DNA of 64,000 nt from Acidobacteriota bacterium (GCA_947467605.1 CANIII010000015.1:39056-103055), one strand, 5' to 3'; shown: positions 8,821 through 19,503, counted from the first letter of the stretch. The notes: generated by a model not told the origin, from the letters alone. Numbers and translations: made by a program.

Positions 8821-9810
8821 ATGACGCGTATCGCCCTGGCGCTCACTGCCCTGCTCACCGTCTCGCTGTCTGCGCAACAGGCGCCCGCACTGCCGGCACA
8901 AACGCCACCCGCACCAGATCTCACCTTCGACGGCAACGTTGATTTCCTCACACTTCCCGTCGGCATGAACTTCGGCGAGGTCGCCGGCGTGGCCGTGAAC
9001 TCGAAGGGCCACTTCTTCATCTACGACCGCTCCCGGCAGACACGCCTCCTCGAGTTCGACAAGCTCGGCACGTTCGTGCGCGAGATCGGCAAAGACGTCT
9101 ACGGATTCGAATTTGCGCACGTCGTCCGCATCGACAAGGACGACAACATCTGGTGCGTGGACGAAGGCGCCAACGTTGTCATCAAGTTCAATCCCGCCGG
9201 GCGCGTCACGATGGTGGTGGGCCGCAAGTGGGAATCGGTGGAAGGGCGCCCGATACAGGAAGAGGCGGCCAAGGCGCCGCCGCGCACGAACGCCTTCAAC
9301 CGTCCGACCGACGTGACGTGGGATCCCGCGGGCAACATCTACGTGGCCGACGGCTACAACAACTCGCGCGTCGTGAAGCTCGACAAGCTCGGCAACTGGG
9401 TCAAGACGTGGGGCGAGCGCGGCGCGGCGCAAGGCCAGTTCAACATCCCGCACACGATCGCGTCAGACGCCGCGGGCAACATCTATGTCGGTGACCGCAC
9501 CAACCGACGGATTCAGGTGTTCGACGGCGACGGTAAATTCCTCCGCCAATTCAGCAACGTCGCGCAGCCATGGGCAATCTGCATCACGCCGGGCGCGAAG
9601 CAGTTTCTCTACAGCTCAGATGCCAATTCCGGCAAGGTCTTCAAGCTCGACCTCGACGGCAAGTTGCTCGGGACGTTCGGCTCATTCGGCAAGCAACCGA
9701 AGCAGTTCGGCTGGATCCACGAAATCGCCTGCCCGACGGAGAACGAACTCTACGTCGGCGAACTGCTCAACTGGCGCGTACAGAAAATCACGCTGAAGCC
9801 GGCGAAGTAG
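8821..9810 (+). CDS. Secreted NHL-repeat six-bladed beta-propeller protein
   Basis: The 329-residue protein has a signal peptide ending near LSAQQ. NHL-type repeats run through the rest, for example GVAVNSKGHFFIYDR, DVTWDPAGNIYVADGYNN, TIASDAAGNIYVGDRTNRR and a weaker fifth and sixth blade. The arrangement resembles the peptidyl-alpha-hydroxyglycine amidating lyase-type propellers that are common in Acidobacteria. A catalytic role is not shown. TAAGAT ends six bases before the ATG and no Shine-Dalgarno site is present, so translation may be leaderless. It converges on acnA with abutting stops (TAGCTA). Confidence 0.8.
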   Translation: MTRIALALTALLTVSLSAQQAPALPAQTPPAPDLTFDGNVDFLTLPVGMNFGEVAGVAVNSKGHFFIYDRSRQTRLLEFDKLGTFVREIGKDVYGFEFAHVVRIDKDDNIWCVDEGANVVIKFNPAGRVTMVVGRKWESVEGRPIQEEAAKAPPRTNAFNRPTDVTWDPAGNIYVADGYNNSRVVKLDKLGNWVKTWGERGAAQGQFNIPHTIASDAAGNIYVGDRTNRRIQVFDGDGKFLRQFSNVAQPWAICITPGAKQFLYSSDANSGKVFKLDLDGKLLGTFGSFGKQPKQFGWIHEIACPTENELYVGELLNWRVQKITLKPAK

Positions 9811-12471
9811 CTACGCCTGCGCCGCCAGCCGGCGCAGCACGTACGGCAGGATCCCACCGTGACGGAACGCCGTGAGTTCTTCCGGCGTGTCGACGCGGAT
9901 CATCGCCTTGAAGTGCTTCACGGATCCGTCAGGCGCGGTCGCCTTCACCGTCAGCGTGCCGCGCGGATGGAGCGCCGCGCCGGAACCTTCGAAGTCGAAC
10001 ACCTCGTGGCCCGTCAGCGCCAACGCGGCAGCAGACTCGCCCGGCATGAACTGCAGCGGCAGCACACCCATGTTCACGAGGTTGCTGCGGTGAATGCGCT
10101 CGAAGCTCTCGGCGATGACCACCTTGATGCCGAGCAACATCGCGCCCTTCGCGGCCCAGTCGCGCGACGAGCCTGATCCGTATTCCTTGCCCGCCAGCAC
10201 GACGAGCGGCACACCGGCCGCCTGGTATTTCATCGAAGCGTCGTAGATGCTCATCACGTCCGTGCCGGGCATATAGGTCGTCCAGCCACCTTCTGTGCCG
10301 GGGGCGAGCTGATTCTTCAGCCGCGTGTTCGCGAACGTACCGCGCATCATCACTTCGTGATTGCCGCGACGCGCACCGTACGAGTTGAAGTCTTTCACCG
10401 CCACGCCATGCGCCTGTAGGTACTTCCCGGCCGGACTGTCAGCCTTGATCGAACCGGCCGGTGAGATGTGATCGGTCGTGATGCTGTCGCCGAGCACCGC
10501 GAGCGCTCGCGCGCCGGTGACGTCCTTCGGCGCCGCCGGCTCCTTCGAGAGATTCTCGACGAATGGCGGACGACGGATATAGGTCGAGTCGGCTTCCCAC
10601 GTGAAGCGATCGCCTTCCGGCACAGGCAGTTGCTGCCAGTGCTTACTGCCTTTGAACACATCCGAATACTGCTCGCGATACATGTCGGCCGACAACGCCG
10701 TCAGCAGTGTCGTCTGAATCTCCTGATTGGTTGGCCAGATGTCGCGCAGGAACACGGGCGTCCCGTGCTTGTCGTGCCCCAGCGGCTCAGTGGTCAGGTC
10801 GATGTTCATCGAACCCGCAATGGCGTACGCGACGACCAACGGCGGCGACGCGAGGTAGTTCGCGCGCACATCCTGCTGAATACGGCCCTCGAAGTTGCGA
10901 TTGCCTGAGAGCACAGAGGCGACAACGAGGCCGCGCTCGCGGATCTCGGCGGCGACCTCGTCTGGCAATGGACCGCTGTTGCCGATGCACGTCGTGCACC
11001 CGTATCCGACCAGGTTGAAGCCCATGTCGTTGAGGAACGGCGTCAGCCCGGACTTGTTGAGGTACTCGGTGACTACCTTCGAGCCAGGCGCGAGTGACGT
11101 CTTCACCCACGGCTTGCGCGTGAGGCCACGTTCGGCAGCCTTCTTTGCGAGGAGCCCCGCGCCGATCATCACGGACGGGTTCGACGTGTTCGTGCAGCTG
11201 GTGATTGCGGCGATCACGACCGAGCCATGCTCAAGCTGCGTCTTCGTCGCTACGGCCGTGCCGCCACCCGCCGCGGCGATCTTCTTCACGCCTTTTTCAA
11301 GTTCCGGCAGCGCCGCAGCGAATGACGCCTTCGTGTTGGTCAGCGCCACGCGATCCTGCGGACGACGCGGTCCGGCGAGGCTCGGCACGACGGTCGCGAG
11401 ATCGAGTTCCATCGTGTCTGAGTACTTCGCTTCCGGCGAATCGGCTGTCTGGAAGAGTCCCTGCGCCTTTGCATACGCCTCAACGAGCTCCACCTGCTTG
11501 CTGTCGCGGCCCGTGAAGCGAAGGTATTCGAGTGTCAATTCGTCGATCGGGAAGATCGCCACAGTTGCGCCATATTCCGGGCACATATTGCCGAGGACGA
11601 CACGATCAGAGATTGTCAGATCTTTCAGGCCCGGTCCGAAGAACTCGACAAACTTGCCGACAACGCCCTTCTTGCGAAGTGCTTCCGTGATCGTGAGCAC
11701 CAGGTCCGTGGCCGTCGCGCCTTCCGGCAACTTGCCCTTGAGACGATAGCCGAGCACCTGCGGAATCAGCATCGAGCTCGGCTGACCGAGCATCGCGGCC
11801 TCCGCTTCAATGCCGCCCACGCCCCAGCCAACGACGCCAAGTCCGTTGACCATCGTCGTGTGCGAGTCGGTACCGAAGACCGTATCGGGGAACACGACGC
11901 CGTCGTGCACACAGACGACGCGCGCCAGATATTCGATATTCACCTGATGCACGATGCCCGTCTCGGGCGGCACCACGCGGAAGTTGTTGAACGCAGTCTG
12001 CCCCCAGCGCAGGAACACGTAGCGTTCGCGATTGCGCGAGTATTCGAGATCGGAGTTGAGCTGCAACGCATCGGCGGACGCAAAGTGGTCGACCTGCACA
12101 GAGTGATCGATGACGAGCTCAACCGGCTGGAGCGGATTGACTTTGTCGGGATTGCCACCGAGTTGCACGATGCCGTCGCGCATCGCCGCGAGGTCCGCGA
12201 TGCAGGGCACGCCGGTGAAGTCCTGCAGGATGACACGGGCGGGCATGAACGAGATCTCGTTGTCGCCGACCTTCGCCGACGCGAGCGCTTCGATGTCGTG
12301 TTTCTTGACGGCGCCGCCGTCTTCCCGTCGCAGCAGGTTTTCGAGCAGCACTTTCAGCGAGTACGGCAGCGTCTCGACCGACGGAAACGCTTTGGCGAGT
12401 TCCGGAAGACTGAAATACGAAAGGTTCTCTGAACCGACCTGCAGCTGACGACGAGTCCGAAAGGTATCCAT
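9811..12471 (-). CDS. acnA: Aconitate hydratase (AcnA type)
   Basis: The 886-residue protein interconverts citrate and isocitrate in the TCA cycle in the cytoplasm. Visible family motifs include [34 protein letters not shown] and [14 protein letters not shown], giving the three cysteines of the 4Fe-4S cluster. The C-terminal swivel domain has [27 protein letters not shown] and [13 protein letters not shown]. The length is that of a full AcnA. It starts 13 bp after the barrel-protein gene and may be read through from the envelope operon. However, a TATAAAAT about 12 bases before the ATG could drive it alone. Confidence 0.97.
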   Translation of the reverse strand: MDTFRTRRQLQVGSENLSYFSLPELAKAFPSVETLPYSLKVLLENLLRREDGGAVKKHDIEALASAKVGDNEISFMPARVILQDFTGVPCIADLAAMRDGIVQLGGNPDKVNPLQPVELVIDHSVQVDHFASADALQLNSDLEYSRNRERYVFLRWGQTAFNNFRVVPPETGIVHQVNIEYLARVVCVHDGVVFPDTVFGTDSHTTMVNGLGVVGWGVGGIEAEAAMLGQPSSMLIPQVLGYRLKGKLPEGATATDLVLTITEALRKKGVVGKFVEFFGPGLKDLTISDRVVLGNMCPEYGATVAIFPIDELTLEYLRFTGRDSKQVELVEAYAKAQGLFQTADSPEAKYSDTMELDLATVVPSLAGPRRPQDRVALTNTKASFAAALPELEKGVKKIAAAGGGTAVATKTQLEHGSVVIAAITSCTNTSNPSVMIGAGLLAKKAAERGLTRKPWVKTSLAPGSKVVTEYLNKSGLTPFLNDMGFNLVGYGCTTCIGNSGPLPDEVAAEIRERGLVVASVLSGNRNFEGRIQQDVRANYLASPPLVVAYAIAGSMNIDLTTEPLGHDKHGTPVFLRDIWPTNQEIQTTLLTALSADMYREQYSDVFKGSKHWQQLPVPEGDRFTWEADSTYIRRPPFVENLSKEPAAPKDVTGARALAVLGDSITTDHISPAGSIKADSPAGKYLQAHGVAVKDFNSYGARRGNHEVMMRGTFANTRLKNQLAPGTEGGWTTYMPGTDVMSIYDASMKYQAAGVPLVVLAGKEYGSGSSRDWAAKGAMLLGIKVVIAESFERIHRSNLVNMGVLPLQFMPGESAAALALTGHEVFDFEGSGAALHPRGTLTVKATAPDGSVKHFKAMIRVDTPEELTAFRHGGILPYVLRRLAAQA

Positions 12472-12484
12472 GAGTGCCTCTATT

Positions 12485-13150
12485 TTATAGCTTCAGGATG
12501 AATGCGACCGAAAACCCGGGTGTGACGATTCGAGACTGTTTTGCCAGATCCAGACCGCCACTGCGGGCGTTCAGCCAGAAGTCGGCGCGCACGCCGTAGG
12601 GCGTGACGTGACCGGCCTTCTCACGCCAGGCATAGCGCACACCGCCACCCAGGTCGGCCGTGACGCCATCCTGGTAGAGCGTGTTGTCGCTCGACAGGTG
12701 ACGCAACCATCCCACTGCACCGCGAGCGAAGGGTGTCCATCGCCCGCGCGGGGCAAATGACACCACCACGCCTCCGTTCGCGCGAAACTGCGACACTCGC
12801 TGCGTGGCCGTCGTGTCTGCCGCTCCTTCAAAGTCGCTGGTGATCTTCGAGCGAATCTCCGGGCGGGTCCAGTCGCCGCTGATCTCCAACGCGACGCGCG
12901 GTGCCACACGGATCTCGAGATGGCCGATGATGCCCTCGCCCGATGACCACGACTGTGCGGTGGAAAACAGCGTGAACGATGCGCCGGTGGACGTCGTGTA
13001 GGTCGCATCGGCGCTCCCCACGGCACCGCCACCGAGCAGCGTGCCGCCGACATCGACCAACACACGCGGTTGCGATGGCGGCGTCTGCGCCGCCGAGGGC
13101 GACGCAGCGGCCGTGATCGCAACAACGAGGGCCGCGATGACGAGCTTCAC
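12485..13150 (-). CDS. Predicted outer-membrane beta-barrel protein
   Basis: The 221-residue protein has a signal peptide (cleavage near PSAAQ). Alternating hydrophobic and polar strands follow, such as [42 protein letters not shown] and [25 protein letters not shown]. It ends in VAFILKL, a terminal hydrophobic strand as in small OmpA/OmpW-like barrels. It is translationally coupled (GTGA, four bases) to the matrixin gene. No specific family is recognised and the function is unknown. Confidence 0.6.
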   Translation of the reverse strand: MKLVIAALVVAITAAASPSAAQTPPSQPRVLVDVGGTLLGGGAVGSADATYTTSTGASFTLFSTAQSWSSGEGIIGHLEIRVAPRVALEISGDWTRPEIRSKITSDFEGAADTTATQRVSQFRANGGVVVSFAPRGRWTPFARGAVGWLRHLSSDNTLYQDGVTADLGGGVRYAWREKAGHVTPYGVRADFWLNARSGGLDLAKQSRIVTPGFSVAFILKL

Positions 13151-14157
13151 TTGCGGGTCACCTTGATCTCGACCGACTCGCCGAAGCCACCGTACGGCAC
13201 GGTGACCAGTTTCGAATGAAATGTGGCCTTGAACCCGAGCTCGACCCTGGCATCGCCATCGAAGAAGCTCGACACGTCGGCATCGTCGAGCGGCTCAACT
13301 CGCAAAACGTAAATGCCCGGCGTCAGTCCGTCAATCGCGAACTCACCATTGGCGTTCAGCGAGAAGCCTCCCACCAATTCCTGCGTCTTGGTGTTGAAGG
13401 CGACCACGTGCGCACCGAAGATTCCCGCACCGTCAAGCGTCACCCGTCCAGACACGCTGCCGGTATTCTGCAGAAACTGCGGCGTCGGGTACGTCACCGA
13501 CAGGGCGGCCTTGTCATCGTCATGCAGAAAGCGATCTTGGGTGGTGCCCACGGCGTACGCGATCGGAAACATCACCGATGACTTGCCGAGCACGCGACGG
13601 CCGCCGGTCGGTCGAATCTCCGTCTCACCGAGCAGCGAGTGCCCAAGCCCGAGCAGATGACCGAGTTCATGCGTCACGATCGACTGCACATCGAATCGGT
13701 TCGTCTCGCCGTTCGCTGCGGTGGACCAGTCAAACAGACTGTTCAGGAAGATATCGGCTTCGACGAGCGCACCGGTCGTCCGATCCAATGTGAACGTGGT
13801 GACGCCCAACGTGCGATCGAGTTCAGGGTGCGCCTGAAAGCCGATCACCGTCGCGCCATCGTCGCGGACCGGCTCAGCGTTCGTAAACCCGGTGAATGTG
13901 GCCGACGTGTTCGCGGTCGGCACCGCGGCCCAGGTCCCGAACGACTGCGCCACCACGGTCTGAAGCTGATTCGCGGTCACGCCGTCGACGGAGCGGTTCG
14001 TGACGAAATACTTGATGGGTGGCGTCCACCGCGTGGTCACCGACCGACCGTTCACGGTCGTGCCGAGCGTGAGGTACGCCGACGTCACCGCGGGCGCGAC
14101 GATGAAGACGGCCGCAGCCAGAAGCGCGAGGGCGCGGCGGCGCTCTCCAGCGCTCAC
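13147..14157 (-). CDS. Secreted matrixin-family zinc metalloprotease
   Basis: The 336-residue protein has an N-terminal signal segment and a catalytic domain with the metzincin zinc site HELGHLLGLGH (about 163-173). A Met-turn-like SSVMFP follows, as expected for matrixins (M10). The C-terminal third from about 235 (GSVSGRVTLDGAGIFGAHVVAF) looks like a carboxypeptidase-regulatory/CNA-B-type beta domain. GTG start. It overlaps its neighbours on both sides by four bases. The substrate is unknown. The upstream partner is the small secreted protein at 14154. Confidence 0.85.
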   Translation of the reverse strand: MSAGERRRALALLAAAVFIVAPAVTSAYLTLGTTVNGRSVTTRWTPPIKYFVTNRSVDGVTANQLQTVVAQSFGTWAAVPTANTSATFTGFTNAEPVRDDGATVIGFQAHPELDRTLGVTTFTLDRTTGALVEADIFLNSLFDWSTAANGETNRFDVQSIVTHELGHLLGLGHSLLGETEIRPTGGRRVLGKSSVMFPIAYAVGTTQDRFLHDDDKAALSVTYPTPQFLQNTGSVSGRVTLDGAGIFGAHVVAFNTKTQELVGGFSLNANGEFAIDGLTPGIYVLRVEPLDDADVSSFFDGDARVELGFKATFHSKLVTVPYGGFGESVEIKVTRK

Positions 14158-14786
14158 TTGATCACCACGCCGGGCCCCAGGCCACCCGCGCCACCGATGA
14201 CACCGCTGCCGCCCGTGCCGGCGGCCATCAGCAGTTTCACGACGCCGGAAAAATCGCCGATGCCCATGGGCTTTCGACGGGAGTCACCGCGAGCGACTTG
14301 TGCGCCAGCGGTTGCGGTGACGCCCGCGACGAGCGGCGGATTCACGACCAGCGGACCCGACACTGAGGAAATCTTGTAGACGCCTGCGCCCATCCCAACC
14401 GTCCACAGCAGACCATCGGGTGCGCGCTTCAGAAACAGATACGCGTCATCACCGGCGGCAAATGTCGGCGCGCCTATCACCATCTGGCGATAGCGACCCA
14501 GTTCTCCGCCGTGCACGCGAAAGGTCACCGCCCGATCGGGGGCGCCCTTCAGTGTCTCGGTGACACTGACCGTGACCGCGGTCACGACCGGACCGTTTGC
14601 GATTTCGGTGAAGGCGCGCGTATCCACCACGCGCCCGCGAACAATCAGCGTTGCGGAAGCGACGACATCGGGCAGGTCTGTGGGAATCGATACGGTCGCA
14701 TGAAGCGCCGCGGCCAACAGCGTCACGCCGATGATCGCGCACACGACGGTCGTTCGAATCGTGCGCGACAACGCCATCAGGCGCAT
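14154..14786 (-). CDS. Secreted protein of unknown function
   Basis: The 210-residue protein has a signal peptide (VVCAIIGVTLLAAALHA). A beta-rich stretch follows with LIVRGRVVDTRAF, VVTAVTVSVTETLKG and VTFRVHGGELG. It ends in a glycine-rich tail from about 185. I do not recognise a named family, but this pattern is common in acidobacterial proteins encoded next to matrixins. Its stop overlaps the matrixin start (GTGA) and its start overlaps the lpxB stop by one base, so it is cotranslated with both. It could be an inhibitor, substrate or chaperone of the protease; that is inference. Confidence 0.6.
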   Translation of the reverse strand: MRLMALSRTIRTTVVCAIIGVTLLAAALHATVSIPTDLPDVVASATLIVRGRVVDTRAFTEIANGPVVTAVTVSVTETLKGAPDRAVTFRVHGGELGRYRQMVIGAPTFAAGDDAYLFLKRAPDGLLWTVGMGAGVYKISSVSGPLVVNPPLVAGVTATAGAQVARGDSRRKPMGIGDFSGVVKLLMAAGTGGSGVIGGAGGLGPGVVIK

Positions 14787-15934
14787 CAGTCTATCTTTCT
14801 CTGACCGGAGCGAGCGACACCCAGAACAGCCTCGGCCGCGCGTGCTGTCGCACCGGCACCGCCCAGCTTGGCTTTGACATCAAGCAGATCGCGACGCATC
14901 GCGTCGGCGCGCGTCGGCGACGTCAGCAATGCGACCGTCTCAGCGGCGACAGATTCGGCGGTCAACTCATGCTGAATCAGTTCTTTCACAATCGACTTGC
15001 CGGCGACAAGGTTGACCATGCCGAAGGTGGAGACACCAACCAGGCGCCGGGCGATCGCGTAGGTCAGTGATGACACGCGATAGACGATCACCATCGGCGT
15101 GTCGTGCAGCGCCGTCTGGACCGTCGCCGTCCCGGACGCGACAATCGCGACATCACACGCTGCGAGGACATCGTCTGACTGTGACACGACCGATCGCACC
15201 TGCGAGGCGGCGGCAAAGAGTTCGTCGTGGAGGCCAGGCGCGCGCGCGAGCAGGAACTGCACACCGGGCACGGCCGCGGTGATCTTCGGCACGGCCGCGA
15301 GCAACGTGGGCAACACGTGGCGGATCTCGTTGGGCCGGCTGCCGGGCAAGAGCGCCACGACGGGCCGCGCCGGATCGAGGCCGGCGCTGCGCAGGAAATC
15401 TTCGCGCGACGTGCGCGCCCCGACAAGTTCGATCAGTGGATGCCCGACAAATTCCACCGGCACATCGGCGCGTTCGTAGAGTTCGCGCTCGAACGGGAAG
15501 ATGACCAACATCTTGTCGACGTAGCGCTGAATCGTCTGGATGCGCTTCGGACGCCAGGCCCAGAGTTGGGGGCTGATGTAGTAGACGATCGGGATGCCGA
15601 GCTTGCGCATTCGCGGCAGCAACCGAAAGTTGAAATCGGGAAAGTCGATGGCGACGAACACGTCAGGCTTCTGCTCACGGGCAGCGGCTTCGATCCGATT
15701 GAGCATCGCCAGCGACTGCCGCAACACGAAGAGCGCTTCAGTGAGCCCGGTCACAGTGAGCCCTTCGTAGGTGCCGACGATCGTGGCGCCTTCGGCGGCA
15801 ACGCGGGGGCCGCCAAAGGCCGTGACGTGCAGGTGGGGTTCGCGTGTGCGCAGTGCACGTATCAGCGCGGCGGCATAGAGATCGCCTGAGGCTTCGCCGC
15901 AGGACAGCAGCACACGCAGGCCGCCGATGGTCAC
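14786..15934 (-). CDS. lpxB: Lipid-A-disaccharide synthase
   Basis: The 382-residue protein joins UDP-diacylglucosamine and lipid X to form the lipid A disaccharide at the inner membrane. Family features include LLSCGEASGDLYAAALI at the N-terminus, FGGPRVAAEG, VAIDFPDFNFRL and YYISPQLWAWRPKR. LLPGSRPNEIRHVLP and ASGTATVQTALHDTPMVIVY follow. GTG start overlapping the stop of the M16 gene by four bases. With lpxD nearby it shows that the host makes lipid A. Confidence 0.96.
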   Translation of the reverse strand: MTIGGLRVLLSCGEASGDLYAAALIRALRTREPHLHVTAFGGPRVAAEGATIVGTYEGLTVTGLTEALFVLRQSLAMLNRIEAAAREQKPDVFVAIDFPDFNFRLLPRMRKLGIPIVYYISPQLWAWRPKRIQTIQRYVDKMLVIFPFERELYERADVPVEFVGHPLIELVGARTSREDFLRSAGLDPARPVVALLPGSRPNEIRHVLPTLLAAVPKITAAVPGVQFLLARAPGLHDELFAAASQVRSVVSQSDDVLAACDVAIVASGTATVQTALHDTPMVIVYRVSSLTYAIARRLVGVSTFGMVNLVAGKSIVKELIQHELTAESVAAETVALLTSPTRADAMRRDLLDVKAKLGGAGATARAAEAVLGVARSGQRKID

Positions 15935-18129
15935 GCGGCTTTTCGAATGAAGGCGGTCGTGGGCAGCGGCGCGTTCATGCGCACGCTCGTGATCTGGCGG
16001 TCAATCAAGAGACCTTCGCGTTCCACATGGGCGCGAAACGCCACGCGCAGGCCCGACACGTCGCGATAGTCGTCATACGTTTCAATCGCCTGCGGCGCGT
16101 TCGGCGCGAGGTCCGTGGGATAGCGCATGCCGCGCACCTCGAATGTCTTCGGGTCCACGAGCAGCACCAGCGGACCGCCGGAGTCCAATCCGAACTGCAG
16201 CAAGAACACCGGCTTGCCGGCGGACATCTCGTCCGGCAGCTGCGTCACTTTCAACTTGCCGTCGACCGCATTGACGATGAGCGGCACGAGGTCGCGCGCC
16301 GCCGAGAGGCGATAGTCTGCGCGCGCATCCGCGTCAGCGTCCATCACACCGGCAGGTGTCTCGACCCAGGCCTGTGCCCCGGAGAAGACCTGCACCATCG
16401 TGCCGCCGGGCGTGTTGGCCTCGACGCGGTACTGGTCGGGGTAGGCGATGAGGTTGCGCGTCTGCATCTTCACCGGCATGCCCGCGCCAGAGATGGTCAC
16501 GTCGGCCTGCACATCAATCGTTTTGAGCGCGCGCAACACCGTGACCCCGCCTTTGGCGTCCGCGATCTTCTGCACGAGCGCGATCGCGCTGTCGGTGGAA
16601 CGTATCTGTGGCACTGCGCTGACACCAGCGGGCGCGCTCGCACTGGGTGCGGGCAGAGCGGTGCCGCCCTTGCGCAACGTCGGCGACGTGAGATCGAGCT
16701 GCTCGATCGGAATCCGCTCGAAGTCGTTAAACCCCTGCGCCTTGAGCTGACCCACAAACTTGGCGGCATCGCCGACCAGCACGATCGACAGCCGATCAGG
16801 CTTCACATACTGGCGCGCGACGGCCTGCAGATCCTCCACCGTCACATCCTCCACACGGTCGCGCAGCTTCTCAAGATCCTTGAGATCGAGACCGTAGAAG
16901 ATCTGATTGAGCACCTGCAGCGCGATGGCGCTCGGCGTCTCGATCGTGAGCGGAAAGCTGCCCTGAAAGTAGTCCTTCACGCCGCGCAGTTCGCGCGGGT
17001 CGACCTTCTCACGCTGCAGTCGCCACATCTCGTCGATCACTATGCGCAGCGCCTCACCGGTCGTCTCCGTGCGTGTGTTGGTCGATGCGAGAAATCCGCC
17101 GGCAAATTTGAATGTCTGAAGATCGGCCGACGCGCCATACGTGAGGCCCTTGTCCGAGCGGAGCACGCCGAAGAGGCGGTTCGCACCTTCGCCACCGAGC
17201 ACGCGGATCAGCAACTCCAGATCGAGCCACTTCGGCGACGTGCGCGGCAGCGTCAGGCTCCCCGCGCGAATCTCAGTCTGCACCGCGCCGGGCTTGTCGA
17301 CCACCACCACGCGATACGTCGGCGTTGGAGGATCGGCCTGCGTCTGCACCGGCACGTCATGCTTCGGCCAGCTGCCAAACGCCTTCTCGGCCGCCGCAAA
17401 CATTTCCTCGGAGGTGAGGTCGCCGACGACAGCGAGGATCGAGTTGTTCGGCGCAAACCAGGTGCGATGAAACGCGACGAGATCGTTGCGGCTGATCTTG
17501 GCAAGCGAGTCCAGCGTGCCGCCTGGCGGCCGGCCGTACGGATGGAATCCGTAGATGAGGCGATCAAACACCACACCGGCCACAAACTCCGGGCTGTCGT
17601 AGCTGACCTGCATCCCGGAAATCGCCTGCTGCTTCGCGCGATCGAGTTCCTTCGGATCGAAGGCCGGCTGCTGCACCAGCTCGGACGCCAGTGCCATCAC
17701 CGAATCGATCTTGTCTTTGATCACGCCGGCATTGACGTAGCTCAGCTCGTTGCCTGCGCCAACACCGAGCACACCGCCGGCCGACTCCACCAGATTCGCG
17801 ATGCCCTCGGCCGTCTTGGTCGCCGTGCCCTGATTGAGCAACGACGACACCAGACTGGCGACACCCGGCTTGTCGGCCGGATCCTGCGCGGCGCCCGCTT
17901 TAATGATGAGTCGCATGCTGACCGACGGCTGCTCGTGCCACGGAATCACCAGCACCTGCAGCCCATTGGGCAGCGTCTTCAATTGATACGGAGGGAACGC
18001 CACCGGCCGCGACGCGAGCGGGCTCGGGATGCGCTCGCGCGGCCAGCCCGCGGCCCCGATGGTCTGGGCGCCCGCAACGACGGGAACAAACAGGAGCAGC
18101 CCGGAAATGAACGAAACGAAAGGCTTCAT
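15931..18129 (-). CDS. M16-like subunit lacking the zinc motif, fused to a LolA-like domain
   Basis: The 732-residue protein has a signal peptide and then an M16 (pitrilysin/processing peptidase) double domain covering about 40-470. The HXXEH zinc motif is absent: the expected position reads PGVASLVSSLLNQGTA. The family's second-half R/Y region (FAGGFLASTNTRTETT) is present. The last ~230 residues (from about 505, VQKIADAKGGVTVLRALK to FEVRGMRY) resemble the LolA-like protein at 8029. It is coupled by a 4-base overlap to the active M16 gene upstream, with a GGAGG site before its ATG. This fits a heterodimer with one active and one inactive subunit. Confidence 0.8.
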   Translation of the reverse strand: MKPFVSFISGLLLFVPVVAGAQTIGAAGWPRERIPSPLASRPVAFPPYQLKTLPNGLQVLVIPWHEQPSVSMRLIIKAGAAQDPADKPGVASLVSSLLNQGTATKTAEGIANLVESAGGVLGVGAGNELSYVNAGVIKDKIDSVMALASELVQQPAFDPKELDRAKQQAISGMQVSYDSPEFVAGVVFDRLIYGFHPYGRPPGGTLDSLAKISRNDLVAFHRTWFAPNNSILAVVGDLTSEEMFAAAEKAFGSWPKHDVPVQTQADPPTPTYRVVVVDKPGAVQTEIRAGSLTLPRTSPKWLDLELLIRVLGGEGANRLFGVLRSDKGLTYGASADLQTFKFAGGFLASTNTRTETTGEALRIVIDEMWRLQREKVDPRELRGVKDYFQGSFPLTIETPSAIALQVLNQIFYGLDLKDLEKLRDRVEDVTVEDLQAVARQYVKPDRLSIVLVGDAAKFVGQLKAQGFNDFERIPIEQLDLTSPTLRKGGTALPAPSASAPAGVSAVPQIRSTDSAIALVQKIADAKGGVTVLRALKTIDVQADVTISGAGMPVKMQTRNLIAYPDQYRVEANTPGGTMVQVFSGAQAWVETPAGVMDADADARADYRLSAARDLVPLIVNAVDGKLKVTQLPDEMSAGKPVFLLQFGLDSGGPLVLLVDPKTFEVRGMRYPTDLAPNAPQAIETYDDYRDVSGLRVAFRAHVEREGLLIDRQITSVRMNAPLPTTAFIRKAA

Positions 18130-19496
18130 CGCGCACCTCCCACACGAGCCGCTTTGGGCATGATTGTGAGCAGGGTCCGATTCGCCGGCGTGAAATACGT
18201 CTGCGCGACGCGCAACAAATCAGCGACGGTCACATTCTGAAAGAGATCGAACTCGCCGTCGGCGCTCTTGATGTCGTTGTGAATGACAATCGCATGCGCC
18301 AGATGCAGCGCCTTCTGCTGCACGGTCTCTCGACCGAGGATGTAGTCGCGCGCCCACTGTCGCTTCGCGCGGTTGAGCTCGACCTCGGTCACCGGCTCGG
18401 TCTTCATCTTTTCGATCTGCGTGATCAGTTCGCGCTGCACATCCGCCGGCTTGTTGCCGGGCTGCACGATCGCCACCGCGAAGAACAGATTCGGCTGTTC
18501 GATGATCTTGGCCTCGGCGAAGGCGGCCAGCGCCATGCGCTTCTCGTACACGAGCGAGCGATACAACCGCGAGCTGTCGCCGTCACCGAGGATCTTGTCG
18601 AGCACGTGCATCGGATAGGCGTCCGGCGTGGCATCGGGCGCAATGTGGTACGCCACGATCACGGCCGGCAGCGGCCAGTCTTCCTGCACGGTGAACACGC
18701 GCTCGGCCGTCTGCACCGGCTCTTTCGGAATGTCGCGCGGCACTGGCTTGCCCTTCGGCACGCGCGCCAGATACTGCTGCACCATCGCCTGCGCGTCCTT
18801 GGTGTCGAAGTCGCCGACGATCGTGACCGTCGCATTGTTCGGCACGTAGTACGTATCGTGGAAGTCGATGACATCCTGCGTCGTCGCCGCCTGCAGGTCT
18901 TCCATGCTGCCGATCGTCTCGTGCTTGTAGGGATGCGTCGTGAAAGCCTTGTCGTACAGAATCTCTGACAAGCGGCCGAATGGCTGGTTGTCGAAGCGCA
19001 TACGTCGCTCTTCCTTCACGACCTCGCGCTCGTTCTTGAACTTGTCCGCGTCAATCTGCAGCGACGCCATACGATCGGCCTCGAGCCACAGCACTTGCGG
19101 CAAATACTGCGACGGCACCGTTTCCCAGAACACCGTCGCGTCTTCATCCGTAAACGCGTTGCTCTGGCCGCCGATGCCCGTAATGCGCGACGGATGCTCA
19201 TCCGGGCCGACGTTCTTCGACCCCTTGAACATCAGATGCTCGAACAGATGCGCAAAGCCCGTGCGCCCATTCTTCTCGTCTTTCGAGCCCACGTGGTACC
19301 AGACCGAGAGATGCACGATCGGCGTCGAGTGGTCTTCAAGGTAGACCACCTGCAACCCATTCGGCAGGGTCGTCATCGTGTAATCAAACTTGGGAGGCCG
19401 CACGGTTTGATCAGCCGGCACAGCGCCGACAAGCGGCAACAGGAGCACGAGCGCGCCGGACACGGCCAGCACGCGACACACGAGTCTGCGGATCAT
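18126..19496 (-). CDS. M16 family zinc metallopeptidase (active subunit)
   Basis: The 456-residue secreted protein has a signal peptide followed by the inverted zinc motif HLFEHLMFKG (HXXEH at about 84-88) and a downstream acidic ligand region, EREVVKEERRMR. The C-terminal half (PLPAVIVAYHIAPDATPDAYPMHVL) is the paired M16 domain. M16 enzymes degrade or process short peptides inside a closed chamber. The partner gene directly downstream lacks the zinc site. CATAAT lies seven bases before the ATG and no Shine-Dalgarno sequence is seen, so an internal leaderless promoter within the lpxD-lpxB run is likely. Confidence 0.9.
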   Translation of the reverse strand: MIRRLVCRVLAVSGALVLLLPLVGAVPADQTVRPPKFDYTMTTLPNGLQVVYLEDHSTPIVHLSVWYHVGSKDEKNGRTGFAHLFEHLMFKGSKNVGPDEHPSRITGIGGQSNAFTDEDATVFWETVPSQYLPQVLWLEADRMASLQIDADKFKNEREVVKEERRMRFDNQPFGRLSEILYDKAFTTHPYKHETIGSMEDLQAATTQDVIDFHDTYYVPNNATVTIVGDFDTKDAQAMVQQYLARVPKGKPVPRDIPKEPVQTAERVFTVQEDWPLPAVIVAYHIAPDATPDAYPMHVLDKILGDGDSSRLYRSLVYEKRMALAAFAEAKIIEQPNLFFAVAIVQPGNKPADVQRELITQIEKMKTEPVTEVELNRAKRQWARDYILGRETVQQKALHLAHAIVIHNDIKSADGEFDLFQNVTVADLLRVAQTYFTPANRTLLTIMPKAARVGGAR

Positions 19497-19503
19497 TGAA
19501 GGA

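Noticed and set aside
15844..18240. 798-codon open frame opposite lpxB and the M16-like gene
   Set aside because: Low-complexity Arg/His/Leu-rich translation with no motif. The minus strand carries coupled, recognisable genes.
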